DNA from: Tetracentron sinense
Lineage: Eukaryota > Streptophyta > Magnoliopsida > Trochodendrales > Trochodendraceae
Length of the DNA stretch: 64,000 nt
NCBI GenBank assembly: GCA_015143295.1
Contig: CM026570.1
Coordinates: forward strand, 21,025,250 to 21,089,249
Reading direction: 5' to 3'
The translations under genes were made by a program, and so were the position numbers. The notes below the pieces were generated by a model. It was given only the letters and a program-made list of their open reading frames with translations, was not told where the DNA came from and did not search any database. Position 1 is the first letter of the stretch. Each line of letters starts with the position of its first letter. Below, one piece after another: positions 46,350 to 56,630 of this stretch.

Positions 46350-47990
46350 CTAGTCTTCTTCGTTTGATGGTTTGTCGTCAGGAAGTTTACCACTTGAAGA
46401 TGCCTTATTTTCATCAACTAGCTCCGAAGCCATGACCGTATCGGACGTGGCTGCCTGCTGGAGATCATCAATGATAATCTCTTTATTGTCCAAAAGCCGT
46501 TGAATAATGTCCTTGAGTACAAAGCAGTCACCTATCTTGTGACTGATCATACGATGATAAGGACAGTATTTGGGATCATTTTTCATCCCAATCTCTTGAG
46601 GTCTCCTACTTTCTGGGAGAGTGATGAGCTCACTGGCAAGGAGATCTTCAAACAGATCTTCGACAATGTCTTCAGAGAATGAATATGTTTTATTCATTCT
46701 TTCTTCCATGGTGATCTTCTTTGGTGGTTCTTTTTTACCTTGCCATTGTGGCTTCCTAGATCTACCTTGAGCTTGTTTGGTACCAACCTTAATTGGTCCT
46801 TTGCCGTTGTTTGTTCGGCTAGCTAATCTACCAACGCTTGATACTGGTGGTGTAGTCCTTTTGGCTTCAACTACCGCAGTTGTTGAGGATTCAAGACGAT
46901 CAGTGCCCCTGCCTCGCCTTCTTTTCCCTATATGGATTTCCATGTCATGCACTTTTGTGCACAGATCTTCGAATCCCGTAAAGGTTTGGGCCATTAAGGC
47001 AGTTGAAAGGTCGTGCTTAAAATTATTGAGGCACATCCTAATAAGCTCTATTTGAGTGAACTTTTGCAGGTAGGAGAAGGTAAGAGCTCTCCATCGGGCA
47101 ATGAACTCTGTTACTGTTTCATTGTCCCTTTGCCTAGTCTCAATTAATTCTGGAACACCTACTCTCCTTTGGGTGTTGTAGAATTTTTTGCCAAACTCAG
47201 TCACCATGGTGTTCCAATCAAGGATCCAAGCCTCGGGGAGGTTAGCATACCATGTGAAAGCAGCGCCCTCCGGGGATTGTACGAAGAGCTGAAGGCAAAG
47301 AGCTCCATTTTTAGATGCCAATCCGCATCTCGAGAGGAAATGAGACAGATGTTCCCTCAGATCTCCAGTGCCATCAAATATTTTGAATGTCGGTTGGACA
47401 AAGTCTGGCGGGAATGGAACCGCATCCATGATAGCTGGATAAGGCTTCACGATCATCCGTACATCCTCTTCTCTTTCTTTTGCCTACTACATTTGATTGC
47501 GAACAGTCTCTTCGATTATAGCCAAAAGAGACGGTGACATCTCTCCTATGAGAGTGGTCTGATTCGGGACAGGACCTGTTTCGGGCACACTTGGATGACT
47601 TGGAGGTATAGGGGCTATGCCTTGATTGCTGTTAACTCCTTGGTATGGGAAGTGTGGCCCAGGTGCCGATGCAGATTTGAGAGCTGACAATTGAGTAGCC
47701 AACTCTTGCATTTGAGACATCATGGCTGCGATCTGATCATCCTTGTATTGGATTTGAGCCTGTAAGGCTGCTGTTTGATCATTTGATGGCGGAGGTGCCG
47801 AAGTCAAAGAGTTATTCCCCTGACCAGTATTCCCATCCAAGTTCGTCATCATCACTGCTACTGGTCGTTCTGAAGCTGGCTCCAGTAACCGAAAAAAGGT
47901 TTGGGAACTCTTCTTCTGTAAAATATGCACTGGGCATCCCATACAAAGGATTTGGTGTACTGAAAACCTGTTGAGGAATTTCCTACACAA
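46350..47990 (-). pseudogene. Tat gag
   Basis: N-terminal segment (47990-47490) is Gln/Pro-rich with a short coiled coil (QAQIQYKDDQIAAMMSQMQ). Two adjacent TAG stops (47489-47484) interrupt the same frame before the capsid-like retrotrans_gag region: FPPDFVQPTFKIFDGTGDLR, GAAFTWYANLPE, FGKKFYN, LIETRQRDNETVTEFIARW. A basic region follows, then an incomplete zinc-knuckle CPYHRMISHKIGDCFVLKD (C-H-H-C). Assembles virus-like particles and binds RNA in intact elements. Apart from the double stop it is open to 46350. Confidence 0.85.
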
Positions 47991-48660
47991 CTTCCGGCCT
48001 TATTGGTTGAGGAGCTGGCTCGTTAGAATCTTTGACTGGCGAAGTTTCTTCCAATTCCCTCGGAGAAGTTATCGGGGTCGTTTCTTGTTCTAACCCTTCT
48101 TGGTATCTACTGACATTAGGCTCCGGAGCTGATTGAACTAGGTCTTGGGTTTTGTCTTTGCCTCTGGCCTGATTATTGCGGCTCCTTTTTCTTCTCGGCA
48201 CCGTCGGACCCGGAGCAGCTATCCTGATAGCTTGCGAGGATTCAGTCTCGTCCAAAGCGGCAAAAATAACTGCAGCTGAACTTTGAGAATCCTGCCTAGT
48301 TGATAAATTCTGCTCAGGCACTGCCCCAGTTCCTTGGAACACTGGGGTCATATATTCTCCCGGAGCTGGGTTGAGTCTAGTACCGATCACATTCACAGAC
48401 ACTCTCTCGTAACCATCATATGATGCTCTGGTATCGAATCTCTCCCCGAGTGGGGTGCATAGGTGCAGAAGGATCAGTCGTTTGTCTCCGGTGGACAAAA
48501 CGGATTTTATCTGAGGCATCCGTCGACCTTTTTGACATCTGGTTCCTGAACCTTCTTGGCCTTGACCGATAATTATACACCTTCTTTGGTGGAGCCGAAG
48601 GGTACTTCCTGTTTCTGAGTTGCAGGATTTCCTTAGGAGTTTTCTTCCTGGGCATCTCAA
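47983..48660 (-). CDS. Tat leader ORF, Arg/Pro-rich, unrecognised
   Basis: An open frame of 225 codons upstream of gag in element sense, in a different frame from gag. Rich in Arg, Pro, Gln and Ser (PRRKRSRNNQARGKDKTQD). No domain recognised; may be a decayed continuation of the repeat protein upstream. Not certain to be translated. Confidence 0.35.
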   Translation of the reverse strand: MRCPGRKLLRKSCNSETGSTLRLHQRRCIIIGQGQEGSGTRCQKGRRMPQIKSVLSTGDKRLILLHLCTPLGERFDTRASYDGYERVSVNVIGTRLNPAPGEYMTPVFQGTGAVPEQNLSTRQDSQSSAAVIFAALDETESSQAIRIAAPGPTVPRRKRSRNNQARGKDKTQDLVQSAPEPNVSRYQEGLEQETTPITSPRELEETSPVKDSNEPAPQPIRPEVV

Positions 48661-48745
48661 AAGCAGAAGTGCTTCTGTTTAGCACCTTAACCCTAGGGTC
48701 ATATTGTGCTGCTGCTCTTCTTTCTGATTCAGTACTTGCTCTGCC

Positions 48746-49720
48746 CTAGAATGGGCTTACATCTCTGGATGGAGGCCGCTGGCGTTGATGACGGACTGAT
48801 GTCATCATTGATGTGAAGGTTACAAGGTTAGCGCCTCGGAAATCGTTCGGACCCAGTCTGTACAACAAGTCTTTATCTGCCTGTTCTGGACTCGAAATGT
48901 TTCTTGCATTGATAGTTGGACGATATTGATTAGGGTTGTTAATGCTCCTTGCATCATCATCAAATGATGAATCCGGCTCCGCGAATACCCTTCTTTTGTT
49001 AGCTGTATAGTACCAACTTCTCTCCTTCTTAGAAGGAGAAATGTCCTCAAATGGCAGAGTGCCTATCCGTGGACCTTCCTTTCTTGTAAGGAATTTTTGT
49101 CCGTGGACATTGTCCACGGATTGGTTTAGACCTGTACCTGTAAAGGGGGCACATTTCTGACCCTCGAACTGGCTTGGGTCTTTGCTCCGAGTGGTTGGGT
49201 CTTTAGTCCGTGGACCAGGCTTGGGCCTGTCCACGGATAGTCTTAGATTTCTGTCCGTGGAAAGTGCTGAAATTCTGTCCGTGGACAGAGCTGCTCTTCT
49301 ATCCGAGGACGATCTTAAGTTTCTGTCTGTGGACAGAGTTGGAATTCTGTCCATGGATAGAACTGTTCTTCTGTCTGTGGATGGAGCTGATATCCTCTCA
49401 GTGGACATCTTGCATCTTCCGTTCACGGATGGTCTTGCTGATCTGTCCATGGACAATTTTGACTTTTCATCCGTGGACGGTCTTGAACTTCGGTCTGTGG
49501 ACAGGGCTATTCTTCTGTTCGTGGACAGAGTTGATCTCTTGTCCGTGGACAATTGGCCTCTTTTGTCCATGGACGGTCTTGATGATCTGTCCGTGAACAG
49601 TTTGGCATTTTTGTTCGTGGACAATTTTGTATTCCTGTCCGTGGATAATCTTCTGCTTCCCTCTGTGGGATATCCTGGACTTTGGTCGGTGGAGTCTATC
49701 TGTGGACGTTTCTTGTTCAC
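48746..49720 (-). CDS. Tat leader ORF with octapeptide repeats
   Basis: 324 codons, open throughout. Residues 26-169 are 18 contiguous eight-residue units of consensus S-T-D-R-x-x-x-L (e.g. STDRISAL, STDRNLRL, STDKRSTL), encoded by a 24-bp tandem repeat. The C-terminal part (about 170-324) is non-repetitive, with ERSWYYTANKRRVF and SSFDDDARS, and has no recognised domain. Charged Ser/Thr-rich repeats suggest an extended, possibly phosphorylated tract; this is inference. The conserved frame across 18 units favours real coding use at some time. Confidence 0.5.
   Translation of the reverse strand: MNKKRPQIDSTDQSPGYPTEGSRRLSTDRNTKLSTNKNAKLFTDRSSRPSMDKRGQLSTDKRSTLSTNRRIALSTDRSSRPSTDEKSKLSMDRSARPSVNGRCKMSTERISAPSTDRRTVLSMDRIPTLSTDRNLRSSSDRRAALSTDRISALSTDRNLRLSVDRPKPGPRTKDPTTRSKDPSQFEGQKCAPFTGTGLNQSVDNVHGQKFLTRKEGPRIGTLPFEDISPSKKERSWYYTANKRRVFAEPDSSFDDDARSINNPNQYRPTINARNISSPEQADKDLLYRLGPNDFRGANLVTFTSMMTSVRHQRQRPPSRDVSPF
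49214..49645. repeat. 24-bp minisatellite, 18 units (TCCGTGGACAG core)
   Basis: Plus-strand unit is of type CTTCTGTCCGTGGACAGAGC. Minus-strand translation gives the octapeptides. The core TCCGTGGA is the same 8-mer seen in the LTR and 3' arrays. Confidence 0.9.
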
Positions 49721-50087
49721 GGATAAGTGCCCTAAGGCACCCTCTTCAATTACTTTGTTATTTTTAAATTTTTTTGAGAGATTTTTTATTAAGTCCTTGA
49801 GGCGTTTGGCCTTGTTCCTTCACCCTAATGAAAATTGGACAGCATCTCCCCCTCCCAGAAAATTTTTTAAAGGGGGAGCTCCGTCAGTCAGCATGGATTT
49901 AGGGGGCTTATATCCAATTGGTTCTATGGTCGGCCCCAGTAATTGAGGCCTTTCCACTATGGACTGTTGGGATTTGGGACGGCTTGCTAGGCCTGGCCCA
50001 GTGTTTGACATAGGTCTGCCTTTTGGGCTGACCTGTTGCAGAATGGTTGAACCATCCTACAGTGTGTATACCCGATTGGGTACACCC

Positions 50088-50375
50088 TCCGTGATGCACT
50101 ATGATGGGAATGCACACTATCCGTGGGGCATCCAGTTGGATGCACCCAATCCGTGGTGCATCCTGGTGGATGTGTCCGCTCTGTGGCACATCCTCTTGGG
50201 TGTAGCCTCCCCGTGGGACATCCTGGGGGATGCACCTTGCCCACGGAGCATCCTTGGGGATATTGTTGCTCCGTGATGCGTCCTTGGGGATGCACCCTAT
50301 CCGTGGTGTATCATTGGGGACACACCTACTCTGTGGGGCATCCTTGGGGATGCACCCTATCCGTGGACCTGGCAG
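50088..50375. repeat. 30-bp minisatellite, about 8-9 units
   Basis: Units of type GGGGATGCACCCTATCCGTG + GGGCATCCTT. Each carries GGATGCA/TGCATCC-type inverted halves and CCGTGG. Lies between the PBS and the octapeptide ORF, in the leader. Both strands are open for about 90-100 codons, an effect of unit length divisible by three; I do not call a protein. Confidence 0.85.
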
Positions 50376-50675
50376 GGTTGACTCCTCCGTAGAGGGATAG
50401 AAAGACCCTCATTGAGGGTTCGGCCAGTAGACCGAGGCCTCATGATTGGGGCCGCTGCACCTCAGCCCAAGTTAGGGGATGAGTTGTTGGGATCGACATC
50501 GGAGGGACATAGACCCTCCTCTTGATGGTGAGCACGTAGGCCGATCGGACGTAGACGGTCTTGATTATCCTGCACACCAATTGAAGAGAAGATAGGGAAA
50601 TGATTACTCACTTTCCTCTTTTTTTTCTTCCTTTATATTTTTTTTAATCTTCATCAAAGATGAGATGAGAAGGAT

Positions 50676-50693
50676 GTCCCACCGAGCGTGCCA
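50676..50693 (-). promoter_or_regulatory. primer-binding site of Tat element
   Basis: Minus strand TGGCACGCTCGGTGGGAC starts 7 nt inside the 5' LTR end. Its complement ends in CCA like a tRNA 3' terminus (GTCCCACCGAGCGTGCCA). I cannot assign the tRNA. Primes minus-strand synthesis. Confidence 0.8.
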
Positions 50694-50700
50694 TTTAATT

Positions 50701-52469
50701 TGTGAGCGCACAATTCATTCTTCTTTGCTTTCAAATTTCCTCCATTGTTGTATGGAGTTTATCATTTGTTGTGGGGGACTATCCTTCCAATCTGAGTAAA
50801 CTCAAACTGTTAAATTACCTTCCTTGTATCGGGGAAGAACCCCTGATTAAGATGAAGAATAAAAGAAGAACAAATATTGAAGAAAATGTTTTATTTATTC
50901 AATGGGGTTGCTCAATTCCCATGTAGGCGTTACAAGTGCCTCATTGAGGTCTTTTTTAAGAAAAGAAAAGAAAAAGAATGGTGGCCATGTATAAGGGCTC
51001 ACCTTGTATTCTCCATATCGTGGAGTCTTCTTCTTTACTTGCTTGCTTGTGTTTACTGCTGCTTAAAAGAGAGCTTTTTCTCTTGTTCTTGTTTTTATCT
51101 TCTCTGTGTGTGTTTTTTGTGAGAAACACACCTTTTATGGGTTTTGAGAGAGTCCCTCTTTGGGACTCCCTCTTTGACTCCCTTATTTTAGGAAAGTCAA
51201 AAAGGGCTTTCCTCTTAGAGGATGCCAGCTTACAGCTCTCCCTTATCTGGGAGAGTCCTTAAACTACGCAGAATCCTCTTCTTTTGAGGACTCTTGTACC
51301 AGGTTTCCTCTTTTTTGGGGGGAATCCCAGTACCTTTCAAAAAGGAGGATGTTAATCTCATCCTTTTCTAGGATAAAGGACATAGTCTTATTCCTAAAAT
51401 AATTATGAGGTGACATGTGGCATCCCATGAGATTTTAAAAGAGAGGGTCCTTATCTTGGGATTCCCCATAGCCTGACAGAGAATCCTTTTTATTAAGGAT
51501 TTTCTACACCCATGACAGTCAAATTTTGACTGTCAGCTGGGACAGACTAGCCTAGGCTAGTCCACGGATCAGGTTGAGACCTTTGGTCTCAACCACGGAT
51601 CACCAGGTGAGACCATTGGTCTCAACCACGGATCACCAGGTGAGACCATAGGTCTCAACCACGGATCACGAGGTGAGACCATCGGTCTTGCCCGTGGCCT
51701 GGGTTAGATCTATTATATTCGATCTGTGAGGACTTATCCTCAGGAATTGGACACTTGTCAGCCTCTCGGAGGCTGACACCAAACATGATCCGTATGGGTT
51801 TTATCCTCACAGATGGGACAGGTGTCAACCTCTCGGAGGCTAACACCAAAGTTGGATCCATGAGGTTTTGGTCCTCACGATTAGACACGTGTCAGTCTCT
51901 TAGAAACTGACATTCAAAATGATCCGTGAGGTTTTGTCCTCATGGACATGCCACGTGTCAGCCTAATGAAGGCCAACAGTGAAGGTTGGATCCCTGAGGG
52001 TTTGGTTTTCACGGATAAACACGTGTCGGCCTCATGAAAGCTGACACTAAATATTGGATCGGTGAGGTCTTGTTCCTCACGGATAAATACGTGTCTGCCT
52101 CTTGGAGGCTAACACCAAAGTTGGATCCATGGGGTTTTGTCCTTACGGACGAATATGTGTCAGCCTCTCGGAGGCCAACACTTAATATTGGATTCGTGAG
52201 GTTTTAACTCTCACGGATGAATATGTATCAACCCTTTTGGGAGCTACCACTTAGGGTGGATCCGTGAGGTTCATCCTCACGGATCAACTCTGCTGTTGCT
52301 TAGCTGGGCAGCATGGTACCAGCCATCAGCATTTAATGCTGACAGCTAAAGGTACTAGACATGCCACAGGCACGCGTGAACCTAAACCATCTCTCCGGGA
52401 GATTGAGATCAGGTGTGTGCTATTGTACACACTCCTAGATGATGGACGATGAAAATTTCACTGCCCACA
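50701..52469 (-). repeat. 5' LTR of Tat element
   Basis: Minus-strand start TGTGGGCAGTG at 52469, end GCGCTCACA at 50701. Carries the same two arrays as the other LTR, with four 33-bp and eight 67-bp units. Confidence 0.9.
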
Positions 52470-52930
52470 TATCCTTAATCATTAAGAGATCACCCTAGGG
52501 CTTCCAAAAAACCCTAAACCCACTGTATGCTCTTCTGTGAGTGCTGGTTAGCCTGAGCAAAAGCCATCAAGGACGGAGATCGGTCTTCGGAGACCGTGGT
52601 TGATCACTTTGAGTAAGATTGGCCGGTGAGGAACCGCAGCTGCTGTTGCGGTGATCGAACGTGCTATGTTCGTGGTTTACAAGCTGAGGAATCGATACCG
52701 AGGAATGGTGTGTCGTGTCCGGTTGAGTAAGATTCGAGTCTTGTATTATTCAAATCTTCTTATAGTAAATTTTGTGCTGGACTAGGTCCCGTGGTTTTTC
52801 CCGGAAGGATTTTTCACGTAAAAATCTTGTCTGTTCAAGTGAGATTGATTGTGTGTGATTGATTAAAATTAAAATTGGTAGAAAAACTTGAAGTAGACCT
52901 ATTCACCCCCACTCTATGTCTAAGAGTGCA
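52470..52930 (+). mobile_element. copia-like 3' LTR, right part
   Basis: Resumes the LTR interrupted at 34927: leader-like sequence with AAACCCTAAACCC, then CCTATTCACCCCCACTCTA near the 3' end and a probable terminal CA at 52930 (TAAGAGTGCA). The exact end is uncertain within about 30 bp. To its right Ogre/Tat-like coding sequence begins at once. Confidence 0.55.
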
Positions 52931-53069
52931 TTGAAATAAGGAATTTCATTCTGATTGCCCGGCCGTCTATTTTAGGGGCATCGAGTGGGTGGTCCCGTCC
53001 TCGAAATATTGCTTGTTGTCTACATACCAAGGCTTATTATTTGGTACCTCTTCTATTTCTAGGCAGTAG

Positions 53070-53450
53070 GTTGGCTGATCCTGTTGCTGGATTTAGATTG
53101 GCCAGAGCATAATGCCCTAGGGAATCTGAACCACAGAGGCGAGAGTGGCCAGTGTGTCAGTGAACCTGTTGTGGGTCCTGGACCTATGGCCAAAGGTGAT
53201 TCTTCTTAATTGAGTGATGAACACATTGAGATAGGCTATGTACAGAACTAGTCTAGCTTCTTGGATGACCTAAGGTTCGTTTGCCTGGCAGATTACAAAA
53301 GATGAGTCACCAAAGAAGTCTATCTCTTCAATTCTGATGCCTAGGGATTCTTTTAGTCTGGCTATAGGGAGGTGGGCTCCCTTAGGAGAGATCAGGACTA
53401 CTCCTGCCCCATGTCCATGACTGTTAACAGCTCCATCAAAATATAATTCC
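53070..53450 (-). pseudogene. Ogre/Tat archaeal-type RNase H, internal deletion
   Basis: LYFDGAVNSHGHGAGVVLIS, then IDFFGDSSFVICQANEP, a TAG, and NRFTDTLATLASVVQIP. The block with the catalytic Glu (NNEAEYEA in the family) is missing between them, a deletion of roughly 40 residues. Confidence 0.7.
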
Positions 53451-53609
53451 TAACCGAGGTATTCCTGCTCTTCAGTTTTTACATATAGGATGACTTCATC
53501 TAGTAATTGATCATGTACTGAAACGTAGTCTTGTGCTGGACTGTGTGCTAGGTGGTCTGCAATTGTCTGCCCCTTGATTTACTTCTGAGTCATGCACATA
53601 ATGTCAAAT

Positions 53610-54720
53610 TCAAATAACAGCATGCACCCCGGTAGTGGCTGATTTTTCTAGTAGGTATTTGAGGGGATCCATCTGGAGGATCAGAATTACCGAGTAAGAA
53701 ATCAGATAGAGCCATAGACGCTGAGTGACCCAGACTAGTGTCAGACAAGTTTTCTCAAGAGGGCTATATTTTTCTTCATACACTAGTAGGTGTTTACTGA
53801 TGTTATAGGTGGCTTGCTCTGTTCTACCTGTCTCGTCATGTTGTGCCAGGATGCACCCCATGGAGGTTTCTTGTACTGAGATGTAAAGTAGTAGCAACTG
53901 TCCCGATGTAGGAGGTACAAGTACTTGAGAATGAAGGAGATACTACTTTATCTAGTCAAAGGCTTCTTAGCACTTGTCTGTACAGATTGTAGGTACATTC
54001 TTCCTGAGAAGCTTGAAGATTGGCTCGCATATCGGAGTGAGCTGAGAGATGAATCGTTGGATGTACTAAATTCTACCCAGGAATCCACAAATTTCCTTTT
54101 TCAGTTTGGGGAATTTTCATTTCGATGATAATCCTAGCTTTAGCTGAATCAATCTCAATACCTTTTTTGCTGACTATGAAGCCAAGAAGTTTTCCTGATG
54201 AGGCTCCAAAGACACATTTGGCCGGATTCAGTCTTAGTCTGAATTCTTTGAGTCATCCACATAGCTTCTTCAGGTCTTCAGGGTGTTACCTAGCAGTAGG
54301 TTATTTGACTATCATGTCATCCACATAGACTTCAGCTGTCTTGTGAATCATGTTGTGGATTAATACTGTCATGTTCCTCTGGTAGGTTGCCCTTGTATTC
54401 TTGAGTCCGAAGGGCATTACCTTGTAGCAGAATGTGCCCCAAGGTATGATGAAGGAATTTTTTTCCATGTCTTCTCTTGCCATTCTGATCTGGTTGTATC
54501 CGAAGAAATCATCAATGAATGAGAGTGTCTCATGTCCTTCTGTATTATCGACCAGGATATCGATATGCGGGAGAGGGAAGTTGTCTTTAGGGTTGGCCTT
54601 GTTCAGATTCCAGTAGTCAATACACATCCGGATTTTACCATTCTTTTTGGGTAATAGGACAATGTTGGATAACCATTCCAGATAGGTTGCTACTTCCAAG
54701 AAGCCTGCTTTGATCTGCTT
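53610..54720 (-). pseudogene. Ogre/Tat reverse transcriptase and RNase H
   Basis: RT: VATYLEWLSNIVLLPKKNGK, RMCIDYWNLNKANPKDNFPL (first catalytic region; IDY-WNLNKA), LSFIDDFFGYNQI, WGTFCYKVMPFGLKNTRATYQ, YVDDMIVK, and in shifted frames LGFIVSKKGIEID. RNase H (53897-53610): GCILAQHDETGR, EKYSPLEKTCLTLVW, MDPLKYLLEK. Stops and frameshifts between 53900 and 54300 separate the two. Confidence 0.8.
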
Positions 54721-56249
54721 CTCTACTTCTTCCTTGACCTTCTACGACCACTCAGGCCTCATCCATCTCAGTTTCAGTCTAATTAGTCTTATTTCAGGGT
54801 TTAGGGGCAGTCTTTGTACTACTAATGCCGGGTCTATGCCGGGCATATCTGCATAAGACTAGGTGAAGATGTCACTGTAGCTCTTTAGGAAGCTGATCAT
54901 GTCTGCTCTCTGCTGTGGGCTCATGGTTGTACTAATCTTGACGAGCTGGGGGTTATCTTCAAATCCAAGGTTTATGGTCTCGATGTCCTCGATGTTAGAC
55001 TGCAATATCCCTTCACTGTGCTCAAGGAGGTCAAGGATCTCTTGGGGAGGTTCCTTTTCCTACTCTTTGCTATACTCAACTTCAAAAAGTTCAAGGAGGG
55101 TTTCGGGGTAACTCTATCGTAAACGATTTCCTGGCAAATCATTTAAGCTCAGCTTAGCATATTTTTGTTATTTTTTGTGGCTTCAGGACACTAGGCCTTC
55201 CAGGAGAAGGGTCCGTGTGATTTCGTCATCTGCTGATTTTGAAATGTTTACGCAAAACATGATTTTGAGTCAAAATATCAGATTTTCATTGATAAAACAG
55301 ATGATTGTTGTTTTACAAAAGCTTGACTCAACAAAAAGAGGCCTATAGTGGCCGACTTGGATTTTTCAACGGGAGCAAAGAGAAAGTAGAAGAAGGAGAA
55401 GAATGGTGTTTGGTCACTGTCTAATCAGACCAATCTATCTTGTAACTTGCTTGCCCTGGCCCTAGATGGCCTCGATGGTGAGAGCCTCGGTCCACCAACG
55501 GATTAGTGGTCGATAAATGGATGACACTTTGGCACTGTTGGAGAGGGTATAGACATGCTCTCCTGCTGGATCTTTTACTTCGGTAGCATCTTCGACAGTT
55601 AGCTCATCGAACAACTGTGCCATGTTGAAGACTCGGCATTGGGTTGAGGGTTTGAGATATTGACAAATGGTGCAAAAGGGGTGTCAGGATAGGCTTTGAA
55701 TGTTCCTACTGGGAAGGTTACAGAGATGTGGAGTCAGAGTTCTAGTTTCACCAACCGGCTGTCTTCTTTGTCAGTTTGGAGAGATAATCCTTGAACTTGG
55801 GCTTATACCCCAATCCAAATGATGGTGTGTAGCGAGGAGGTACATATCTCTTCTTCATTCCTTAGTTTTTTGATTTTCAGGCCTAACCCTGGCTGGTAGT
55901 TCATTCTATTCATTATCTTGAAAAAATACGGTACTTCCTGTTTGCTCTGCTCTTCTATCTGGGCGATAGAACTGACCTACTTGAACTGGTATGTCATGTA
56001 GGTAGTGCCTTGCCCCATCTCTTGGATGTCCCTAAAGAAACTTTCCAACTCATCTGAATGGATCACGACCAAGTGGTCATCTTAGATAAACTTGATTCTC
56101 TGATAGAGAGAGGAAGAAATAGATCCAATCGCGTGGATCCACGGCTTCCAAAGGAGCAAAGTGAACAAAACTGTCACATTCACTACTTGGAAATTTGTTG
56201 TAAATTGAGCAGGTTTGACCCCGACGGTCAGGTCGATGTCGCCTAAATT
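54721..56249 (-). other. degraded protease-RT linker of Ogre/Tat-like element
   Basis: Fragmentary frames on the minus strand; recognisable are a protease tail and SFGLGYKPKFKDYLSKL, which matches the linker that precedes RT in Tat elements. Many stops. Confidence 0.5.
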
Positions 56250-56630
56250 CTACCGTGTTGAGTTATCAAATGCCCTAATGGTCTTGGGTCTCTTCTTCGC
56301 CTGAGTTAGGTTTAGGCCCAAACTTTGCAGTGTAGATAGTATGCAGACATTTAGGCCGGAGCCATTGTCAACTATTATTGCGGATAAAGTTCTGTCCATG
56401 CACTGTACTAAAATGTAGAGAGCCTGGGTGTGATCCTTGTCGTCATCTAGTATTTCTTCTTCTGTGAAAGTGATGATTCTTGATTCTAGTACTTGCTCCA
56501 CCATGTGCCCCAGTTTCTCAGGCGTGATAGTTGGTGTTATATGGGCATTGTTAAATAACCAGAGTAACTGCTTCCAGTGATGCTTGGAAGTTAGGAAAAG
56601 AATGGAGATCTGGGCTAGAGTTTTACCCAA
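56250..56630 (-). pseudogene. Ogre/Tat aspartic protease
   Basis: SAIIVDNGSGLNVCILSTLQ has the D-N-G-S active-site form characteristic of Ogre/Tat proteases instead of D-T-G. Preceded by LWLFNNAHITPTITPEKLGH. The frame is open over 126 codons but upstream and downstream continuations are broken. Confidence 0.75.

Larger units (their letters stand above)
34928..52469 (-). mobile_element. 17.5-kb Tat-lineage gypsy retrotransposon with antisense PMD gene
   Basis: Two about 1.8-kb LTRs (34928-36730 and 50701-52469) enclose, on the minus strand, PBS, repeat-rich leader, gag, partial pol with RT, RNase H, second (archaeal-type) RNase H and integrase, then an antisense gene, repeat arrays and PPT. 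Two RNase H domains and an antisense ORF behind integrase are hallmarks of the Tat group (Retand, Grande, Ogre relatives). LTRs differ by roughly a dozen substitutions in their first 230 bp. Flanks GATCT and TATCC agree in 3 of 5 bases, so the target duplication is decayed or absent. Protease and the RT N-terminus are deleted: non-autonomous. Confidence 0.9.

Noticed and set aside
49182-49946. Plus-strand frame of 254 codons with repeated LSVDR-like segments
   Set aside because: It is the antisense of the 24-bp array; unit length divisible by three keeps several frames open. The minus-strand frame agrees with the orientation of gag-pol and was preferred.
50123-50392. Plus-strand and minus-strand frames rich in HPxGCT repeats
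   Set aside because: They arise from the 30-bp minisatellite and stop at its edges; no evidence for a protein.
52513-52523. AAACCCTAAACCC as telomeric repeat or telomerase RNA template
   Set aside because: Less than two units within an LTR leader, where AAACCCTA-type leader motifs are common.
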